DNA of 64,000 nt, from contig CM060926.1 in the NCBI GenBank assembly GCA_030737875.1, positions 322,095,922-322,159,921 of the forward strand. The letters run 5' to 3'. This stretch comes from Allium sativum. Its lineage: Eukaryota > Streptophyta > Magnoliopsida > Asparagales > Amaryllidaceae. The translations under genes were made by a program, and so were the position numbers. The notes below the pieces were generated by a model. It did no database searches and was not told the DNA's origin. It saw only the letters and a list, made by a program, of their open reading frames with translations. This document shows, piece after piece, positions 60,111-64,000 of the stretch. Within the stretch, counting starts at the first letter, position 1; each line of letters begins with the position of its first letter.

Positions 60111-60392
60111 AAGTTTATGGACTGCAACATTTGGAGATATGTCGCTCGTTTCAGAATGGTTCCATGCAAACACGTCCAAATTAGCTTTTAAAAAGACAAT
60201 TAATTGATTCTTCAATTCAAGGCTCAACTAAGATCCTGTATTCAACACATGTTTTGGATCTTTTGAACTAACAGCTATGGGAATGGTGATCTCAGCCAGG
60301 GTCGCTCTTTCGTCCTCTGCACTCGCTTTTCTAGGATCAGTTTCCTTTCGTGCTCCGCTGTGTTCGCTAGTGCATGGATCGCTCCTTAATTG

Positions 60393-60608
60393 CTATAAAG
60401 GGAGCTCGCGAATGCGGGGTGGAGCCTCCGCATTCCTTACCAAATCTTTCTTCTTTTCCTCACGCAGCTCTGTCACATAGCAATCTCTCCCAGTGGCCTG
60501 ATTGCCCTTAATTACGCCAGTTCCATTCTCAGTTGGAAAGTTCATAGTTAGACACCACGGGGCTAACGCAACCTTAAAACCTGCGAGAGTTGATCGCCCA
60601 AGGAACAC
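60393..60608 (-). pseudogene. pol: F protease-RT connection
   Basis: FLGRSTLAGFKVALAPWCLT followed by NFPTENGTGVIKGNQATGRD and CYV matches the conserved block that lies between protease and RT in Tat elements. Frame breaks separate it from both neighbours. Confidence 0.8.
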
Positions 60609-61200
60609 GCATTTTAGGTGAAGAGCGCGTCCACCAAGACGAAAGTTTGCATCATAGAGACCTTGTGTTCCCCATCTGCTAGTTCGACGAGCAAGTCAAT
60701 TGTACCAATGGGTTGCGTGGTTATCTGGTAAATCCATGGATCTTGTTTAGATAGGCTCACACTTCTTTCATAGAAAGGTACATTTTTTGGAATGTATTTA
60801 TGAAGATCACATTAACGGATGTCCTCATGTCAACTAGAGCTCTTTTCACAACTGCATGGCCAAGACCAATTGCAACTACCATGGCATCAACGGTTGGTGC
60901 AGGTAATCCATCAGCATCTCTATCTTTGAATACCACGTCATCGGCCGAAGTTCTAGGTATCTTCATGGGAAGCTCATTGCTTAGGACCATGCACCTTTCT
61001 TCTTTCGAGACACCCTTTAGCTCATTAGCGTACCTTTCCATATTTGCCAAGCTACTTCCAGCTGGGCGGGGCCTGCCGAAGATCATGTTGATAACTGGCC
61101 TTGAATCAGCAAGTGCCTGAGCTTTCTCTTCTGAACCGGATTGATTGGTGGTATTATTCTGTACTTGCGTAGTCGGAGCGTTTTGAGGATTCTTCACATA
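60609..61200 (-). pseudogene. pol: F aspartic protease, active site mutated
   Basis: In the 166-residue ORF 61257-60757, PVINMIFGRPRPAG and KRALVDMRTSVNVIF (D143) mark the protease, but the catalytic DTGSS is DMRTS. The Asp remains while Thr and Gly are lost, so activity is very unlikely. The domain's second half is below 60757 in another frame. Confidence 0.85.
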
Positions 61201-62710
61201 CTGTTGTAATTGGTTTTTCTGATGAGTTCTTCGATCAAACTTTTCAGGTGCCGACATTCGTTAGTGCTATGCCCTGGTTGATTATGAAACCGGAAGAATT
61301 TACCGGAGTTGGCTTGTTGCTCAGTGATCTTTTGAGCCTTCATTTGAGGAAAGATGCTTGAATCCTTTGTGGCGGAGTAGATCCTCTTTGGGGTTTCATT
61401 TAAGAGAGTCAATTATTAATGCTTGTAAAGCCGTGTTTTCTTATAGGCTTTGCTATCCTTCTCATCACTTCCCCTCTTCTGCCAGAGTCATTCTTCTGCT
61501 CGGTCTGGAACTCGTTGCCTTTTGCTTCTTTAATAGTGCCACTTTCTATGACCTTCTGAACATTCGTTGCATCATCCTCCATGCTCATATACTCCTTGGC
61601 TTTCTTATAGAACTTCTTTAGAGTTTTGGGCTTCTTCATCTTGAGCCATTTTCCGAATTCCGATTTCTTATCAATAGAACCCTTCAGCGCTGCCAATAAG
61701 TACCAAGGTTCTGTTTCTATGACTTAAGCCGCTACAGCATGGAATTGTGTAAGAAAAGCTTTGATAGTTTGTCAAGACATCTATTCCATCTCGCTGAGCG
61801 ACATCACATCCTTTACTTTGGTTGTTTGGAGATGAAATTGTTCTTGAAATCTTCTCTCCAGATCAGCAAATTGATCAATGCACTTAGGTAGAAGTCTAGT
61901 GAACCATAGTGAGGCCACACCTTCTAAGCATACAGGAAAGTACAAGCATTTTATCTCATCGGTTGCCCTAGCTCCGTTCATATGTTGAACATATTTGAAT
62001 AGAAAAATGTTTTAGATCTCCAGTCCCTCCATGAGGTGCTATGGTTGGGGGTATGAATTTCTTAGGAAACTTTGCTTGACAGATTCTTTCTATAAATGGG
62101 TTTTTATTGGGTGAAAATTCATTTATAGATTCTCTTCATCCTCTTGGATCGTTTTTTCTTTCATTGTTCGCTGGATCATATCTGTAATGCGCTTCTCATC
62201 GCTCGCCCGTTCCATAGGTTTGGCATTGATGCTTTTATTGGTGCAATCGCGGTTCAAGCTCCGATGCCTTGCACCTCTTTTGGGAGGTGTCCTTTTGGTG
62301 GGACTCGCGACGTTCTGAGTTTCACCTTTCTCCTTGTGCTGTGGAGACTTGACCTTAGAGTCCTCAAAGTCCCCCCCCCCCCACTTTTTGTCTTCCACCA
62401 AGAAGTGAGATCGACCAGGGTCTAAGGTTGATGAGTCCTCTTTTTCGTCAACATTATTTACAACATTCGGTGGCGGAAGATTGCTTGAGCATTAATCAGG
62501 GCATCAAACCTTTCAATCAGCATTTTTGTCGTAGGATCCTTTTTTTTATTCAAGCCAGTCATAGCCACTTAAATTCATCTCACGTTACAGATGCCCTAGA
62601 GGTCTCCTTAACTTCTCGATTCAACGTTTGCGGTGTAGCTTCATCACCATGAATTTCTCAATAACTGGAGTAGCTCTAACGGACTTGCTATTTTTCTTCG
62701 AACCGACCAT
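61194..62710 (-). pseudogene. gag: F gag, fragmented
   Basis: The likely start is the ATG at 62710 (minus), MVGSKKNSKSVRATPV, 106 bases from the LTR, which soon meets a stop. Further pieces: 62401-62123 (charged linker), 61981-61781 (retrotransposon gag domain, KCLYFPVCLEGVASLWFTRL and FADLERRFQEQF), 61696-61409 and 61412-61194. The last has a Tat-type zinc-binding block, RFHNQPGHSTNECRHLK, in which the expected first Cys is Phe. Confidence 0.85.
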
Positions 62711-62795
62711 GGCTTCAAGGAAGGAAGCGGTTTAGGATTTCAAGGGTAGGCTGTTGGAATTGGAGAAAAGTGTGAAGGAAGGAAACACGAACACA

Positions 62796-62813
62796 GCCCC
62801 ACGGTGGGCGCCA
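62796..62813 (-). other. Primer-binding site of element F
   Basis: The minus strand reads TGGCGCCCACCGTGGGGC two bases after the LTR. It is not the initiator-Met site used by A, C, D and H. The TGGCGCC start is common in Tat/Athila elements; I cannot assign the tRNA with certainty. Confidence 0.85.
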
Positions 62814-62815
62814 AA

Positions 62816-64000
62816 TGTTTTCACCAAAAATGGTTCAAACACCAAGGGTACGAGAATCATATTTAACCAATACGGTTAATAAGTAAATGCAGCCGTACTT
62901 AACAAAAGTTGAAAGTAAAAATGTGGGGAAAGCAAAAGAAGACAAGGTTTTAGAGTGGTTCAAACTAAGCTAGGCCTACATCAACTATGGAGATGGTTTG
63001 CATTATCATGACAATGATTACAAAGCATATAAACTCTCTTTTCTCATACATCTTCTCATTCTTTCAGCATCTTTTCACTCTCACATACAAATGTTGCTTA
63101 AATTTACGGAATTCGACGGAGGAAAGGTGCAATCCATGGAGGAGAAGGATGAATGAGTGATGGAGAAGGAGGATGTCTTTGACCTCTTTTCACTTATAAG
63201 ATCCCAATGGACGTCATGGCCAAATGGATGAAGATCCTTCAAGTGGAAATGATGATGTTGGTTGAAAATGCTTAAGGAAGGGTGGAGGGAAGAATTTAGC
63301 AGCACTTCGTGGTAGCAAAAAAGTTCCCCTCTCTTGGTGGAAGCCATGGCCTATTTATAGGTGTGCCTCCATGAAAAAATGATCTGAAAATCATATAAGC
63401 AGACTTCGGGTCGCTTGTCCCATTAATTACGAACATGCCACCGCTTAGTTGTAGCCAACTGGTGACAGTTGTATTTAGTTGTCCTGGAAGGGACGAGCGA
63501 CTGCATAAGTATGAGAACATTGAATGGGTGGACAGGCAGTGAGTGTACAGGTGACTTGTCAAAGCTTCCAATATTTTATGGTGGATAGGCGACCGATCAA
63601 AACTTGTAGAGCAGGCATATGAGCGATCGCTCTAGAGTTGATATCTGTCGGGTTGGTAGGTGGCATGCGATTGTAACATTAGTGAGTGATTGAGGAATAA
63701 GAGAACAGCTGAGGTTGCGATCCATGAGCGGACATGGGATGTATGCGCAATTCCTTGCATCTTTGTGTCCCCCGCTATGTACGATCGATCGGGGTAACGT
63801 GGACGAACGATTGCAGAACAGAGTATGCGACCAGAACCAATTCTTCTCTTCGTCTTGTACGACTGATTTCTTTGATACAATAATGAGCGACTTCCTTATT
63901 GTAGGCTATCTTTGCAGGATGTACGGGCCTCACCGTCCTTGGGCAGTACCATCCTTGAGCTGGCTTGGCGCGCGCGGTCCCTCTGTATGATTGTATTATG
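62816..64000 (-). repeat. 5' LTR of element F, terminal 1185 bp
   Basis: Aligns with 52502 to about 53690. It has a 19-bp segment (around 62880-62905) missing from the 3' LTR and lacks about 12 bp present there near 53160. Continues beyond the window, probably by about 400 bp. Confidence 0.92.
63352..63359 (-). promoter_or_regulatory. TATA box, F 5' LTR
   Basis: CTATAAATAGGCCATGG on the minus strand; this would be the promoter for F gag-pol. Confidence 0.65.

Larger units (their letters stand above)
52502..64000 (-). mobile_element. Element F: Tat-lineage Ty3/gypsy element with antisense accessory ORF; 5' LTR continues past window end
   Basis: On the minus strand: 5' LTR (64000 and beyond down to 62816), primer site (62813-62796), gag from 62710, protease, RT, RNase H, a second RNase H, integrase (to about 57150), a 3-kb region with a plus-strand ORF, and 3' LTR (about 54086-52502). 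The second RNase H, the TGGCGCC-type primer site and the antisense ORF before the 3' LTR are hallmarks of the Tat lineage. All frames are broken. It interrupts E's 3' LTR; the expected target duplication is TGTAA (52497-52501). Confidence 0.9.

Noticed and set aside
1..64000. Host genes, tRNA or rRNA genes, CRISPR arrays or organellar inserts
   Set aside because: All sequence is accounted for by the eight elements; the tRNA-like matches are retrotransposon primer sites, and spaced repeats are LTR subrepeats.

Overview
This is a stretch of plant nuclear heterochromatin made entirely of nested LTR retrotransposons. I found no host gene, tRNA or rRNA gene, and no bacterial or organellar gene. 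The clues to a plant are the lineages present: chromodomain-bearing Ty3/gypsy (Tekay/Del-like chromovirus), Tat-lineage Ty3/gypsy with a second RNase H domain, and giant-LTR non-autonomous elements (LARDs) with an initiator-tRNA-Met primer site. The species cannot be named from this sequence. Reading frames are full of stops and frameshifts, so nothing here looks autonomously active.

The window resolves into eight elements, labelled A-H. D (minus strand) is the oldest host. Its protease-RT piece lies at 1-683, its gag at 27673-28673 and part of its 5' LTR at 28853-30268; both ends of D are outside the window. A (684-27672, minus) landed in D's protease. It is a LARD with LTRs of about 6 kb and a 1.5-kb non-coding interior. 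Its 5' LTR was later hit by B (10037-14779, a solo LTR) and by C (15524-24125, plus), a second LARD with two LTRs of about 4 kb and only 636 bp between them. E (30269 onward, plus) landed in D's 5' LTR. It is a chromovirus with gag, protease, RT, part of RNase H and the chromodomain end of integrase, but no integrase core. E's 5' LTR was hit by G (30874-34219, a solo LTR of a related family) and by H (35946-46255, a chromovirus with 4.1-4.2-kb LTRs and a mostly deleted interior). E's 3' LTR was hit by F (52502 to beyond 64000, minus), a Tat element with gag, protease, RT, two RNase H domains, integrase and a plus-strand (antisense) accessory ORF.

The reconstruction rests on exact 5-bp target duplications for B (AAATA), C (TATGG), G (AAAGT) and H (TACAC), a 4/5 match for A, and on host sequence resuming after each insertion. 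The remainder of D, E and F should lie to the right of base 64000.

The most interesting signals are regulatory. All four chromovirus LTR families share a cluster of GTCGAC-centred palindromes upstream of the TATA box, a pair of tandem stem-loops with a common CTGCCCGGA loop (half of the pair in D), and a splice-donor/acceptor-like pair that would remove most of the transcribed LTR. The LARDs share their primer site, polypurine module and terminal bases with the chromoviruses, which suggests they are mobilised by them.
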